Positions 1 to 7,221 are shown, counted from the stretch's first letter. The stretch: DNA of 17,167 bases from an uncultured Bacteroidales bacterium (GCA_902489445.1 CABTZX010000034.1:1-17167); one strand, 5' to 3'. The notes: generated from the sequence alone by a model not told the origin. A program made the numbers and translations.

Positions 1-81
1 ACCAAACGAAGCAAAATAAACACTTTAAAAAGACCCACAGAACGAGCAAACACGCTCAAAACCAATAGATAATAGCCTTTT

Positions 82-156
82 AGGGGTGTAGCGCAGTCCG
101 GTTAGCGCGTCTGCTTTGGGAGCAGAAGGTCCGGGGTTCGAATCCCCGTACCCCTA
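82..156 (+). tRNA. tRNA-Pro (anticodon TGG)
   Basis: The sequence folds as a cloverleaf. The acceptor stem AGGGGTG pairs with TACCCCT and is followed by discriminator A. The anticodon stem TCTGC/GCAGA closes the loop TTTGGGA, giving anticodon TGG (proline). The T arm contains GGTTCGAATCC. The 3' CCA is not encoded (CAA follows), so it must be added after transcription. It sits 18 bases before a tRNA-Leu on the same strand, so the two are probably co-transcribed. No clear TAnnTTTG promoter box was found in the first 81 bases, so the unit may begin further left. Confidence 0.95.
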
Positions 157-174
157 CAAACGGACGAGGAACAG

Positions 175-256
175 GCGGTCGTGGCGTAACTGGTAGCCGC
201 GATAGACTTAGGATCTATTGCCGCAAGGCGTGGGGGTTCGAGTCCCCCCGACCGCA
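175..256 (+). tRNA. tRNA-Leu (anticodon TAG)
   Basis: This is a class II tRNA with a long variable arm. Acceptor GCGGTCG pairs with CGACCGC, followed by discriminator A. Anticodon stem ATAGA/TCTAT closes the loop CTTAGGA, giving anticodon TAG, which reads CUA leucine codons. The variable arm is about TTGCCGCAAGGCGT and the T arm holds GGTTCGAGTCC. The 3' CCA is not encoded. A strong hairpin terminator follows 4 bases later, so this is the last gene of the unit. Confidence 0.94.
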
Positions 257-260
257 CGAA

Positions 261-290
261 GGGAGCATCTGTAACGGATGCTCCCTTTTT
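261..290 (+). terminator. Rho-independent terminator of the tRNA-Pro/Leu unit
   Basis: GGGAGCATC pairs perfectly with GATGCTCCC around a 7-base loop (TGTAACG) and is followed by five T. It lies immediately after tRNA-Leu(TAG). A start codon of the receptor reading frame at base 278 falls inside this stem, which argues that the receptor starts further downstream. Confidence 0.9.
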
Positions 291-371
291 CTTTATCTAA
301 TCTGACAGACTTTTCCACGAAAGATCGTTTTTTGTTTGTTGTTCGGTACACATCATTTTCGCTGTCTTCAT

Positions 372-400
372 ATTTCGTTAACAACTTCTCTATTACTTTG
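372..400 (+). promoter_or_regulatory. Possible promoter of the TonB-dependent receptor
   Basis: TTACTTTG at 393-400 matches the Bacteroidota -7 consensus TAnnTTTG in all but one base. A TTTCG near 373-377 could serve as a poor -33 element. Transcription would start near 405, about 40 bases before the chosen ATG at 446. The match is imperfect, so this is only a candidate. Confidence 0.3.
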
Positions 401-445
401 CGGTCAGTAGACGAAAGAAATCTGAAGAAATACCGAAAAGTTAAT

Positions 446-2851
446 ATGAAACGAATACTTTTTCTTTGTTCTCTTACATTGTGGTTCATCGCTCCGCAGC
501 TCAACGCTCAGGAGGCATTCACGCAGGAAGTTCGCGGTGAAATCGTATCCACGCTTCCCGGAGATACCATAATTGGTGCTTCTGTTACCCTAAAGGGGAG
601 CAATCCGTTGCTTGGTACCACAACAAACGCAGAACAGAAATTTGCTTTGCGCTTACCCACGGGGAGGCATACGTTGCAAATTAGCTGCGTAGGCTACGAG
701 TCGCAAGAAGTAGAACTGCTGCTGGTTGCGGGGAAACAAACGGTGCTTCGTATCGCCTTAACCCCTTCGGATAGTCAGCTCGGTGAAGTAGTGATTACGG
801 CACCATACGATAAAAGCGTCCCCACGAATAGGCTCAGTCTTGCCGGGTCTCGTAGTTTCAGCGTAGAAGAGGCGTATCGATTCGCTGCTTCGTTGGGAGA
901 TCCGGCGCGCATGGTCCGGAGTTTTGCCGGTATTATGCCGGTGAACGATTCGCGCAACGATATTATTATCCGTGGCAACTCACCCTGTGGCGTTCAATGG
1001 ATTTTGGATGGTATTGAAATTAGCAACCCTAATCATTTCAATACGGGTGTGGGGATGACCGGTGGACAGGTAAGCTATTTGAATACGAACCTGCTGACCA
1101 ACTCGGACTTTCACCTTAGTGCGTGGCCTGCCGCCTATGGGAATGCGCTCTCGGGCATATTTGATTTGAGTTTGCGCAAGGGTAACCTTGAGCGGCATGA
1201 ATTCTGGCTTCAATCGGGCTTCGGCGGGCTTGAAGCCGGAGCCGAAGGTTACTTTCGCAAGGGAGGCAAATCGTCCTATTTGGCTTCATATCGCTATTCG
1301 GTGCCGGACATAGCACACGCTCTCGGCGTAAAAATGCCGGTAGTACCGCGTTATCAGGATTTTACTACAAAACTACACTTTGACTTAGGCCACGGACACT
1401 CGCTTTCGTTCGTGGGATTATTCAGTAAAAGTCACATACACTTCGCCACAAACGAGTTCGGAGATGACTTTCATTTTGCCGATTTTGACTTTAAAGAACT
1501 AAAGTTTGCCCAGCGGGTTTCGATCAATTCAATTGCCGGCATTGCCGGATTAACGCACAACGTCGAGTTTTCGAAAGGTTCTTTGCGCACACTGCTTTCC
1601 TTCGTCCGATCCGATACAAAGATGCCTGTTGATACAATGGACCTGACCATCCCTAAATCAGAACAGAAGTGGAATTTGTTATGGTCCGAAATTGCGCTGG
1701 AGAACAAGTGGTCGCTTTACTCGGAGCTTACCCTGCATCCCACGCGCAATGGGCTGCTGGTAGCAGGCGTTAAGGGAGATTTGTTTGATGCCTACTATTC
1801 GGAACAAGCGGGCGACAATGGCTTTGTCGACGGAGTACGCACCGTTGCCAAAGAAAAAGGACTTTTCAGCTTACTTCGAGCCTATGCGCAGTACCGTTAC
1901 CGCATAGATGCGCATTGGACCGCAACGGCAGGCGTACACGGCATGTACCTGACCATTAACAAGCGATATACCGTTGAGCCGCGTTTGGGCATAAAATATC
2001 AACCTATACGTTCGCACACATTCGGGCTTGCCGGCGGTTTGTACAGCCAAATGATGCCACGTTCCTTCTATTTTATACGTCATTATACAGCTGACGGCAT
2101 TGAGTATCGCAATAAAAAGATCGATTTTACGCACAGCGCTCAGGCAGACCTGTACTACGACTGGGCGCTTGCCTCCAACTGGCACGCCAAGATTGAGGGT
2201 TATTTCCAATACCTTTACAAAGTTCCAGTTGTTAACGACCCGAACTCGATATGGACTCTTTTGGAAATTGGCGGTTCGGGACAGAACTTCATTGACCGTC
2301 AAAGTGACTTAATAAACAAGGGGAAAGGAAGAAATTACGGTGTGGAACTGACCGTTGAAAAGTTCTATTCCGACAATTACTACCTGCTGTTCAACGCCTC
2401 GCTCTATAGTTCCACCTACAGCATGGGCGATAAAAAGTGGTATAGTACTATTTTCGACGGCCGTTTCCTTATTAATCTCACGGGAGGGTACGAATGGGCT
2501 CTGCCCAAACATTGGGCAATTTTCACCGACCTCAAGGCTTCTTGCGCCGGAGGAACCCGCTACACTCCGATCCGCGACGACCTGTTTCACCAAAAAGGTA
2601 TAGTGGAATTAGATATAACGAGGGTAAACGCCCTCAAAACCAAGACATACTTTCGCACCGATTTAAAGATAGGTGCCCGTAAAATAGGCAGACGGATTAC
2701 GCAAGAATGGGCGGTGGATCTCCAAAATCTAACCAACAGCAAGAACGTAATGTCCGTGTTCTTTGACGAGCATTCAGGCGACTATTCCACGATTTATACT
2801 CAAGGCTTTACGCCAATGGCTACCTACAAGCTATTCTTCTCTGTGCGGTAA
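446..2851 (+). CDS. TonB-dependent outer-membrane receptor with carboxypeptidase-like regulatory domain
   Basis: This 801-residue protein should be an outer-membrane beta-barrel that imports a ligand using TonB energy. Residues 1-22 form a signal peptide (MKRILFLC..., ending LNAQ). Residues about 27-115 form a carboxypeptidase D regulatory-like beta-sandwich (GEIVSTLPGDTIIGASVTLKG, then CVGYESQEVEL), typical of Bacteroidota receptors. Residues about 136-290 are the plug, with IIIRGNSP and WILDGIEISNPNHF. The remainder is rich in barrel strands and ends in an aromatic strand (YKLFFSVR). The frame is open upstream to base 278, but those codons overlap a terminator and encode no signal peptide, so the ATG at 446 is preferred. 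No SusD partner follows, unlike polysaccharide-utilisation pairs; a metal, siderophore or peptide ligand is possible but the sequence does not say which. It stands alone between tRNAs and a convergent operon. Confidence 0.93.
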   Translation: MKRILFLCSLTLWFIAPQLNAQEAFTQEVRGEIVSTLPGDTIIGASVTLKGSNPLLGTTTNAEQKFALRLPTGRHTLQISCVGYESQEVELLLVAGKQTVLRIALTPSDSQLGEVVITAPYDKSVPTNRLSLAGSRSFSVEEAYRFAASLGDPARMVRSFAGIMPVNDSRNDIIIRGNSPCGVQWILDGIEISNPNHFNTGVGMTGGQVSYLNTNLLTNSDFHLSAWPAAYGNALSGIFDLSLRKGNLERHEFWLQSGFGGLEAGAEGYFRKGGKSSYLASYRYSVPDIAHALGVKMPVVPRYQDFTTKLHFDLGHGHSLSFVGLFSKSHIHFATNEFGDDFHFADFDFKELKFAQRVSINSIAGIAGLTHNVEFSKGSLRTLLSFVRSDTKMPVDTMDLTIPKSEQKWNLLWSEIALENKWSLYSELTLHPTRNGLLVAGVKGDLFDAYYSEQAGDNGFVDGVRTVAKEKGLFSLLRAYAQYRYRIDAHWTATAGVHGMYLTINKRYTVEPRLGIKYQPIRSHTFGLAGGLYSQMMPRSFYFIRHYTADGIEYRNKKIDFTHSAQADLYYDWALASNWHAKIEGYFQYLYKVPVVNDPNSIWTLLEIGGSGQNFIDRQSDLINKGKGRNYGVELTVEKFYSDNYYLLFNASLYSSTYSMGDKKWYSTIFDGRFLINLTGGYEWALPKHWAIFTDLKASCAGGTRYTPIRDDLFHQKGIVELDITRVNALKTKTYFRTDLKIGARKIGRRITQEWAVDLQNLTNSKNVMSVFFDEHSGDYSTIYTQGFTPMATYKLFFSVR

Positions 2852-2881
2852 CCTGCGGAGTAGCAAGAGCCACTTGACAAA

Positions 2882-2991
2882 AGGTATATACGTTTCAATT
2901 GAAAGGTATATACCTTTTCCACGAGAGGTATATAAGTTTCATTCAATAGGTATATACCTTTTGTGTAACACCTATATACCTATTGACTAAC
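2882..2991. repeat. 22-bp phased tandem repeat array A (5 units, AGGTATATA core)
   Basis: Five units start at 2882, 2904, 2926, 2948 and 2970, each exactly 22 bases apart. The first four begin with AGGTATATA; the fifth reads ACCTATATA. Positions 11-14 of the unit are usually GTTT or CTTT; the tail is more variable. Several units carry a palindrome: 2902-2917 reads AAAGGTATATACCTTT, perfect over 16 bases. The array fills the gap between two convergent genes. A related array lies at 6028-6115. Function is unknown. It is not a CRISPR array because there are no separate repeats and spacers. Confidence 0.85.
2943..2986. terminator. 14-bp inverted repeat, possible bidirectional terminator
   Basis: TCAATAGGTATATA (2943-2956) is the exact reverse complement of TATATACCTATTGA (2973-2986), with 16 bases between. 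It spans units 4 and 5 of the 22-bp array. Lying between the receptor stop and the oppositely oriented operon end, it could stop transcription from both sides. The stem is AT-rich and no long T tract follows, so the role is uncertain. A weaker hairpin, AAAGC/GCTTT at 3009-3031 followed by TT, is another candidate. Confidence 0.4.
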
Positions 2992-3057
2992 TTCCCCTAA
3001 CAAAAAGGAAAGCCTATATCCGAAAAGCTTTTTAGGGATGGAACATTACCGCCGGAT

Positions 3058-3423
3058 TCATTCATTTCCCTTGCGGTATAGGAGGATGGGGATCGTTTCA
3101 GGGGTATTCTCTGCACGGAGAGCGCCTTCCAGTCTATCGGCACCCTCTATATAGGTGAGGGTGAGTTCGTATGAAGCGGCACGAAGAATGAGCCGCTGAT
3201 CCGTTTGCTCAATTTGGTCAATATCTATTGATTGAGGCAGTACATCGGGCAGAGATGCCGTTGCGTGCCACTCCGTACCTCTACGCTCTATGCGCAGTTC
3301 TACGCGCATTTCGGTTCCGTTGTACGTAACATTTCCCTGCCAAATGCCCTCAGAGCTCTGAGCACAAGCGAAGGTGAAGCTCAAAATAAGGGCGATTGCA
3401 CACGCCAACAGCCTTGCTTTCAC
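3058..3423 (-). CDS. Small secreted beta-rich protein, stand-alone version of a hydrolase N-terminal domain
   Basis: The product is 121 residues starting at GTG 3423. This start gives a clean signal peptide (MKARLLACAIALILSF..., cleavage near CAQ) and a GTGA overlap with the stop of the upstream DUF4954 gene, which suggests translational coupling. A longer reading from TTG 3447 adds eight residues that spoil the signal peptide. The mature part (GIWQGNV..., ELRIER, ATASLPDVLPQSIDID, LEGAL) resembles the small beta domain that precedes the alpha/beta-hydrolase domain in many Bacteroidota secreted hydrolases (pattern GxWxGxL ... SPDQ... GI.v). Here no catalytic domain follows. The similarity is judged by eye. 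Location should be periplasm or outer surface. The cysteine near the cleavage site does not make a good lipobox. Function is unknown. Confidence 0.75.
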   Translation of the reverse strand: MKARLLACAIALILSFTFACAQSSEGIWQGNVTYNGTEMRVELRIERRGTEWHATASLPDVLPQSIDIDQIEQTDQRLILRAASYELTLTYIEGADRLEGALRAENTPETIPILLYRKGNE

Positions 3424-5321
3424 GACAATAAACGCTCCATAGCGCAACGCTCTTCCTCCCTTTGGGCGCGCATCTGCTTAATAAAGGGCAATTCGTCCGT
3501 ATTTCCCTTTAACAAAGAGAGTTCCCTTGCCGCCGCGCCACTATCCGACGCGAGCAACCCGTATGCCACTTGCACGCGTGAACTCTGCTCCTTGGCGGCA
3601 TCCCGAAGTACCTCTTTTTCTATGCGTTCCGATACTTTCAGCGCTTCTGTAAGGCAAGCGGTTAAACGCTGTTCCGTAGTACCGTCGAACAATTGCGCAA
3701 GCAGCGCGGTAGCGAAAGGAATCAAAAAACGATTTTGATTATCGCATTGCCGGAAGAACTCTGCCAATTGGTCAACGTTCCTCACTTTTTTTCGTTCCAA
3801 CTGCTTATACAAACGAGTCAAATCGGCCTCTGAAACGGAAATGCCGAATAGGTCATAATAGACGAGCGCGTCCTGTTTTTGTCGCGCATTAGCGTGCAGT
3901 GCTTTTAGTGCAGCGGTACGATCAAGACACCATTGGGCGAGCGTGTTCGCCACGAATAGTACTAATGCCCCTCGATAGCGATCAATTCCCGACAAAAGAT
4001 CGGCGCGCTCAATAGCGGCTCCCCGTACGTTATAGCGTTCTATCTCAGGGCGTTGTTCCAAAAGAAGCCGCAACTCATTATAACCGGCGTATATTTCGCT
4101 CACTACGGAGGGAGGAACGGCGCTATAATCAATTAAATCGCCATTTTCTTTATGCACGCGCTTGTCGCGCCAATACCATTTATCCTGATCGCGCAACGTA
4201 CCGATGGAGGCAAGCAACGCAGCGGGCCGCAGCTTGGTGTTATTTCCTTCCGCAATTAGCTCCGAGAAAGGAAAGTGTCGCGTATCGGGTTGCGTCATCA
4301 CGCGCCCTACCACTTTGGTAAAACTACCGATTACGGCGGGCCAAAGAAGGTAGGCATTGCTTGCCGTTTTGCACCCACGCCCCATAATGCCATAGTGCAT
4401 CGGACCCAAACGGTAGTGATGATTGCTCTGATTGGTGCCACTTCCCGCATTGAAAAACGATACTGAACTACCAATCAATAGGGTGGAACGATGCATCGAT
4501 ACGGTATGCGGTCCCAAAAGAGCCGCCGATGCTTCGCCGTTACTGAGGTGCGAATTGGCGAAGATGAGCGTATCGTGTGCCGAAAAAGCCCCATCCATAC
4601 GAACGCCTTCGCCAACAAAACAACGATGCAGCATACAGCTTTCCGTAATAACGCTTCCCGGCATCGCCACCACGTCCTCCATAATTACGTTATCGCCTAT
4701 AGATGTATGGCACAACGTAGCCCTTTCGATGCGCTTAACACCGCTGAGGGTGCTTGCTTCCGGGATATGAACATTGGCGAGCGTTCCTGCGAACTCAATC
4801 ACGGTTCCCGAGGCGATCCGCGCCCGCTTGCCTAATTTGTGCTTCGCTACGTATTGTTCCGCAATGGAACTTAGTTGCGTGGATACGGAAGGATTATGCC
4901 TTGCGAACACGGTGAGATAGGCGATCTGCGCCGTTAACCCTCTGTGGAGGAGAAGTGATCGGCTACCGGTTTCATCTAAAGGAGCTATTTCGGTTCCTTC
5001 GCCGCATAGTTCCTTTTCGTCGTACACCATCCTGCCAATGTGCCGAAGTGTACAACCTCTTTCGATATGATAGCCCTTTATGCCCTCGGCTACGTCCTCA
5101 ATCTTTACATTCTGCCCAATTTCGCAATTCTCCAGCCGAACATTTTTGACCTTGAACCCTATTCGAACATCTTGTCGAGCAAGAAAAACATCTCCGGCGA
5201 AGGTTACGTTTTCGTAACCATCGGGATAAAAATCGTCCGTAACTTGAATCGTATCCCACGATTGTGCCCGGCAGCCGGCGTTCACGAGCCGATTCTTTTC
5301 ATCCTCACGTAGCGCACGCAT
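3420..5321 (-). CDS. DUF4954 family protein (left-handed beta-helix, hexapeptide-like)
   Basis: This 633-residue cytoplasmic protein has no signal peptide. It matches the Bacteroidota family DUF4954 in length and in its opening (LVNAGCRAQSWDTIQV...F.PDGYENVTFAGDV). Residues about 40-300 carry irregular hexapeptide turns such as IGQNVKIEDV, IGDNVIMEDV and VGEGVRMDGA, the signature of left-handed beta-helix proteins related to acyl- and nucleotidyl-transferases of the LpxA/GlmU fold. A conserved block follows (HYRLGPMHYGIMGRG, then VVGRVMTQPDTRHFPFSEL). The C-terminal third is helical and charged, as in the companion DUF6819 region. The reaction is not known; a sugar-nucleotide or acyl-transfer role is only a guess from the fold. 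It starts 19 bases after the argR stop and overlaps the next gene by 4 bases, so the three genes probably form one transcript. Confidence 0.85.
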   Translation of the reverse strand: MRALREDEKNRLVNAGCRAQSWDTIQVTDDFYPDGYENVTFAGDVFLARQDVRIGFKVKNVRLENCEIGQNVKIEDVAEGIKGYHIERGCTLRHIGRMVYDEKELCGEGTEIAPLDETGSRSLLLHRGLTAQIAYLTVFARHNPSVSTQLSSIAEQYVAKHKLGKRARIASGTVIEFAGTLANVHIPEASTLSGVKRIERATLCHTSIGDNVIMEDVVAMPGSVITESCMLHRCFVGEGVRMDGAFSAHDTLIFANSHLSNGEASAALLGPHTVSMHRSTLLIGSSVSFFNAGSGTNQSNHHYRLGPMHYGIMGRGCKTASNAYLLWPAVIGSFTKVVGRVMTQPDTRHFPFSELIAEGNNTKLRPAALLASIGTLRDQDKWYWRDKRVHKENGDLIDYSAVPPSVVSEIYAGYNELRLLLEQRPEIERYNVRGAAIERADLLSGIDRYRGALVLFVANTLAQWCLDRTAALKALHANARQKQDALVYYDLFGISVSEADLTRLYKQLERKKVRNVDQLAEFFRQCDNQNRFLIPFATALLAQLFDGTTEQRLTACLTEALKVSERIEKEVLRDAAKEQSSRVQVAYGLLASDSGAAARELSLLKGNTDELPFIKQMRAQREEERCAMERLLS

Positions 5322-5340
5322 ATCAATAATCGTATATTAT

Positions 5341-5811
5341 TTATTCCTTTAGCTCCGGAATGACCATTCCCAAAGCCTCCTTCACATCGTCCAAAGTGGC
5401 TCCGTTAACGGAAATCACCAATATTGAATCGTAGCCGGATACAGTAGCAAGTATTGAGGGATGTTCCAAGGAATCAATATCCGCAGCCAGACTATTGGCG
5501 TAACCGGGACGCGTTTTCACCACAATAAAGGGCTCAGAGTAGACCAGCTCCTTAAACCAATGCGTGGGGCGGATGCGCACCACATCTTCCGGAGTGCGGG
5601 CGGTTCGCTCCGGCATGCGGTAAAACGATCGCTCTTTACCCGACCGAAACTTGGTGACCCCCATCTCACTAAGATCGCGGGATATGGTTGATTGAGTGGC
5701 AGGGATACCGTTCAGAAGCAAAAGTTCGCGGAGCGTTTTTTGATCCGTCACCTCTTTACTCCGAATATACTTAGCAATCAGTGCCTGCCGTTGCTCTCTG
5801 ATAGTTGACAT
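5341..5811 (-). CDS. argR: ArgR-family transcriptional regulator
   Basis: This is a 156-residue protein of the usual ArgR length. The N-terminal winged helix-turn-helix spans residues about 1-70, with the family marker STISRDLSEMGVTK at 41-54. The C-terminal oligomerisation and ligand domain spans about 85-156. A longer reading from 5850 adds 13 residues, but it would start upstream of the likely transcription start (the -7 box is at 5840-5847), so ATG 5811 is chosen. An oddity is that the ligand motif, normally GTIAGDDT, reads ATVSGYDS here (residues 122-129). One of the two acidic residues that bind arginine in the E. coli protein is therefore Tyr127. No arginine biosynthesis gene is adjacent; the next gene is DUF4954. 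ArgR normally binds DNA as a hexamer with arginine. Whether this one still senses arginine is open. Confidence 0.9.
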   Translation of the reverse strand: MSTIREQRQALIAKYIRSKEVTDQKTLRELLLLNGIPATQSTISRDLSEMGVTKFRSGKERSFYRMPERTARTPEDVVRIRPTHWFKELVYSEPFIVVKTRPGYANSLAADIDSLEHPSILATVSGYDSILVISVNGATLDDVKEALGMVIPELKE

Positions 5812-5839
5812 ATTTATGTTTGTACTTACTTTTCCACTA

Positions 5840-5847
5840 CAAATATA
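5840..5847 (-). promoter_or_regulatory. -7 element of the argR promoter
   Basis: The - strand reads TATATTTG, a full match to TAnnTTTG. Transcription would start near 5833, giving a leader of about 22 bases to ATG 5811. No TTG is found 19 bases upstream (the bases there read CGG), so the -33 element is weak. An A/T-rich stretch containing TGAATGCATA lies just upstream; it is loosely like half an ARG box, and autoregulation is possible but unproven. Confidence 0.6.
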
Positions 5848-6027
5848 CAAAATGAATGCATAAAAACCGCTCTTCGCGAATAGGAGCCTACCGAGATCCG
5901 TATGCCGTTAGTGCGTTCATTTACGCTATCACACAAGCATTATTGCACTGCCACGACACCACGAAACACCCCTCAATAAACATTCCTCTTCATGCATAAA
6001 GAGAGCACACTCCCCCACCCCGAAAAA

Positions 6028-6115
6028 AGATCTATACCTATTTATCGAAAGATATATAGGTTTCGTCTGATAGGTATATAAGTTTCATTCGATAGGTATA
6101 TACATTTGCTTATCG
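6028..6115. repeat. 22-bp phased tandem repeat array B (4 units)
   Basis: Units start at 6028, 6050, 6072 and 6094, exactly 22 bases apart. The unit openings read AGATCTATA, AGATATATA, AGGTATATA and AGGTATATA. Unit 3 (6072-6093) differs from unit 3 of array A at a single base, the third from its end. The array sits about 220 to 300 bases upstream of the argR start. It clearly belongs to the same repeat family as 2882-2991. Confidence 0.82.
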
Positions 6116-6176
6116 GCTCATACAACTCTTTCAAACTAGATAAAATGGTAGACGCTCAATTCATGCTCAGCATAAT

Positions 6177-6217
6177 GAAATGCGACACCCTCTAAGCTTG
6201 AGAAGGTGCCGCATTTC
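6177..6217 (-). terminator. Hairpin after the adhesin-like gene, probable terminator
   Basis: GAAATGCG-A-CACC (6177-6189) pairs with GGTG-C-CGCATTTC (6205-6217), twelve pairs with one A/C mismatch, around a 15-base loop containing a further CTC/GAG pairing. A smaller stem, TGAGC/GCTCA, lies at 6222-6236, immediately past the stop codon. On the - strand the long hairpin is followed only by a mixed T-rich stretch, so termination strength is uncertain. Confidence 0.55.
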
Positions 6218-6240
6218 AATCTGAGCTTATTGCTCAAGTA

Positions 6241-7104
6241 TTACTGCTTTATGAGACGTAGATTTTCGCTCCGACCTGAATTTTCCACAGCTACTACATA
6301 GTTACCCGCGGGCAAAGAGCGTGTATCAATTGTACAGGTTGCATCCGTAGCATTAATGCGTAACAACTCGCTACCCATACTATCAAGCAGACGTATCACT
6401 GCAGGCCCTTGCAAGCCGGAAAGAACAGCTTCTTCACGACAGGGAACCGGGAAAAGCTTTAACTGCGATACCGGTGCAATCGTTTCCGCTCCGGCAAGCG
6501 TTACATCGCTCAAAATAATATCGTCAAAGTAGAACGTATATAGGTTCTTGGATATATCCAGGTTTTTGTACCTCAATGCCAAGTAGCACATTTCGTTACT
6601 TGCAGGAATAGGTATGTCAGTTACTTTACGAAACTCTTCTTCTTCGTAATAGTAATTATCGTCTCTGAAGTCATACAGCAAAACGCGTTTGCTTGCCTTT
6701 TCCGGATTTTGATTTCCAATCAGCAAATATACACCGATAGTATCTCCTTCTTTTACATTGGATGCCAAACTCGTGGAGCAGAAGCTCAGTTGCTCGATCT
6801 TTGCTCCGTTTTTGGGACGAAATCCCGGAGAAACATACCAATCGTCTGCAGAACAACCGGGAATATCTTCGGCATAAGTGTGTACAACGGAGTAAGGTTT
6901 AGAAACTGTGTACTTTGCAGCAAGAGCCCACATTCCTTCAGTGCACTCAAGATGCTCATTCGACCACCCCGTCAACTGCTTTTCATCATCAAATCCCCAT
7001 ACCACTTTACCATTGGTTTTTTCCTGCGCCATTGCCTGACGAGGTGAAGCGGCAACTATTAAAATGATAGATGCGATAACTGTGTGTAGTAATAATTTCT
7101 TCAT
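6241..7104 (-). CDS. Secreted adhesin-like protein with type IX secretion C-terminal sorting domain
   Basis: This is a 287-residue exported protein. Residues 1-26 are a signal peptide (MKKLLLHTVIASIILIV..., cleavage after AMA). Residues about 33-200 resemble the cleaved-adhesin/jelly-roll fold of Porphyromonas surface proteins: WGFDD and GWSNE near the start, DDWYVSPGF at 87-95, and FYFDDIIL at 191-198. Residues about 212-287 form a sorting domain (LKLFPVP, VIRLLDSMG, LPAGNYVVAV, ending NLRLIKQ) that directs export through the Por (type IX) system and surface attachment or release. Only one adhesin domain and no protease are present, so the protein is much smaller than gingipains or HagA. The ligand is unknown. 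It has its own promoter at 7192-7221 and appears monocistronic. Confidence 0.85.
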   Translation of the reverse strand: MKKLLLHTVIASIILIVAASPRQAMAQEKTNGKVVWGFDDEKQLTGWSNEHLECTEGMWALAAKYTVSKPYSVVHTYAEDIPGCSADDWYVSPGFRPKNGAKIEQLSFCSTSLASNVKEGDTIGVYLLIGNQNPEKASKRVLLYDFRDDNYYYEEEEFRKVTDIPIPASNEMCYLALRYKNLDISKNLYTFYFDDIILSDVTLAGAETIAPVSQLKLFPVPCREEAVLSGLQGPAVIRLLDSMGSELLRINATDATCTIDTRSLPAGNYVVAVENSGRSENLRLIKQ

Positions 7105-7191
7105 GTTCTAATAACTTAACTACTATGTTTACTTTGTACTTTCTTTCAAATCAACTATAGTCCAAGCGCTATCCGTACTGCATTGCTAGGA

Positions 7192-7221
7192 CAAATGTAA
7201 TCATTTTTACTCATTTGCCAA
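7192..7221 (-). promoter_or_regulatory. Promoter of the adhesin-like gene
   Basis: The - strand shows TTG (7221-7219), exactly 19 bases, then TACATTTG (7199-7192). This is the full Bacteroidota housekeeping consensus TTG-N19-TAnnTTTG. Transcription would start near 7185, giving a leader of about 80 bases before ATG 7104. Confidence 0.75.

Larger units (their letters stand above)
5848..6240. other. Intergenic region between argR and the adhesin-like gene
   Basis: No coding region is supported in these 393 bases. From the argR side it holds the upstream part of the argR promoter, about 160 bases with no clear structure, the second 22-bp array (6028-6115), and then the end region of the adhesin-like gene with two hairpins (6177-6217 and 6222-6236). 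Confidence 0.6.

Noticed and set aside
44..57. GAGC/GCTC hairpin before tRNA-Pro
   Set aside because: Only four base pairs and no T tract; likely chance.
278..445. Upstream extension of the receptor reading frame by 56 codons
   Set aside because: The first ATG lies inside the tRNA terminator stem, and the added residues hide the signal peptide that begins at ATG 446.
208..504. Open frame of 98 codons on the - strand ending in GGTRTPTP
   Set aside because: It is an antisense reading across tRNA-Leu(TAG) and the receptor start, with no family features.
1871..2302. Open frame of 143 codons antisense to the receptor
   Set aside because: It lies wholly inside the receptor gene, has no recognisable motif and no promoter, and is a reading-frame shadow.
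2882..2991. CRISPR array
   Set aside because: The repeat period is 22 bases with no room for unique spacers, the variable part is only a few bases, and no cas gene is near.
5812..5850. Longer ArgR start with 13 extra residues
   Set aside because: It would begin upstream of the predicted transcription start, and the shorter form has the usual ArgR length.
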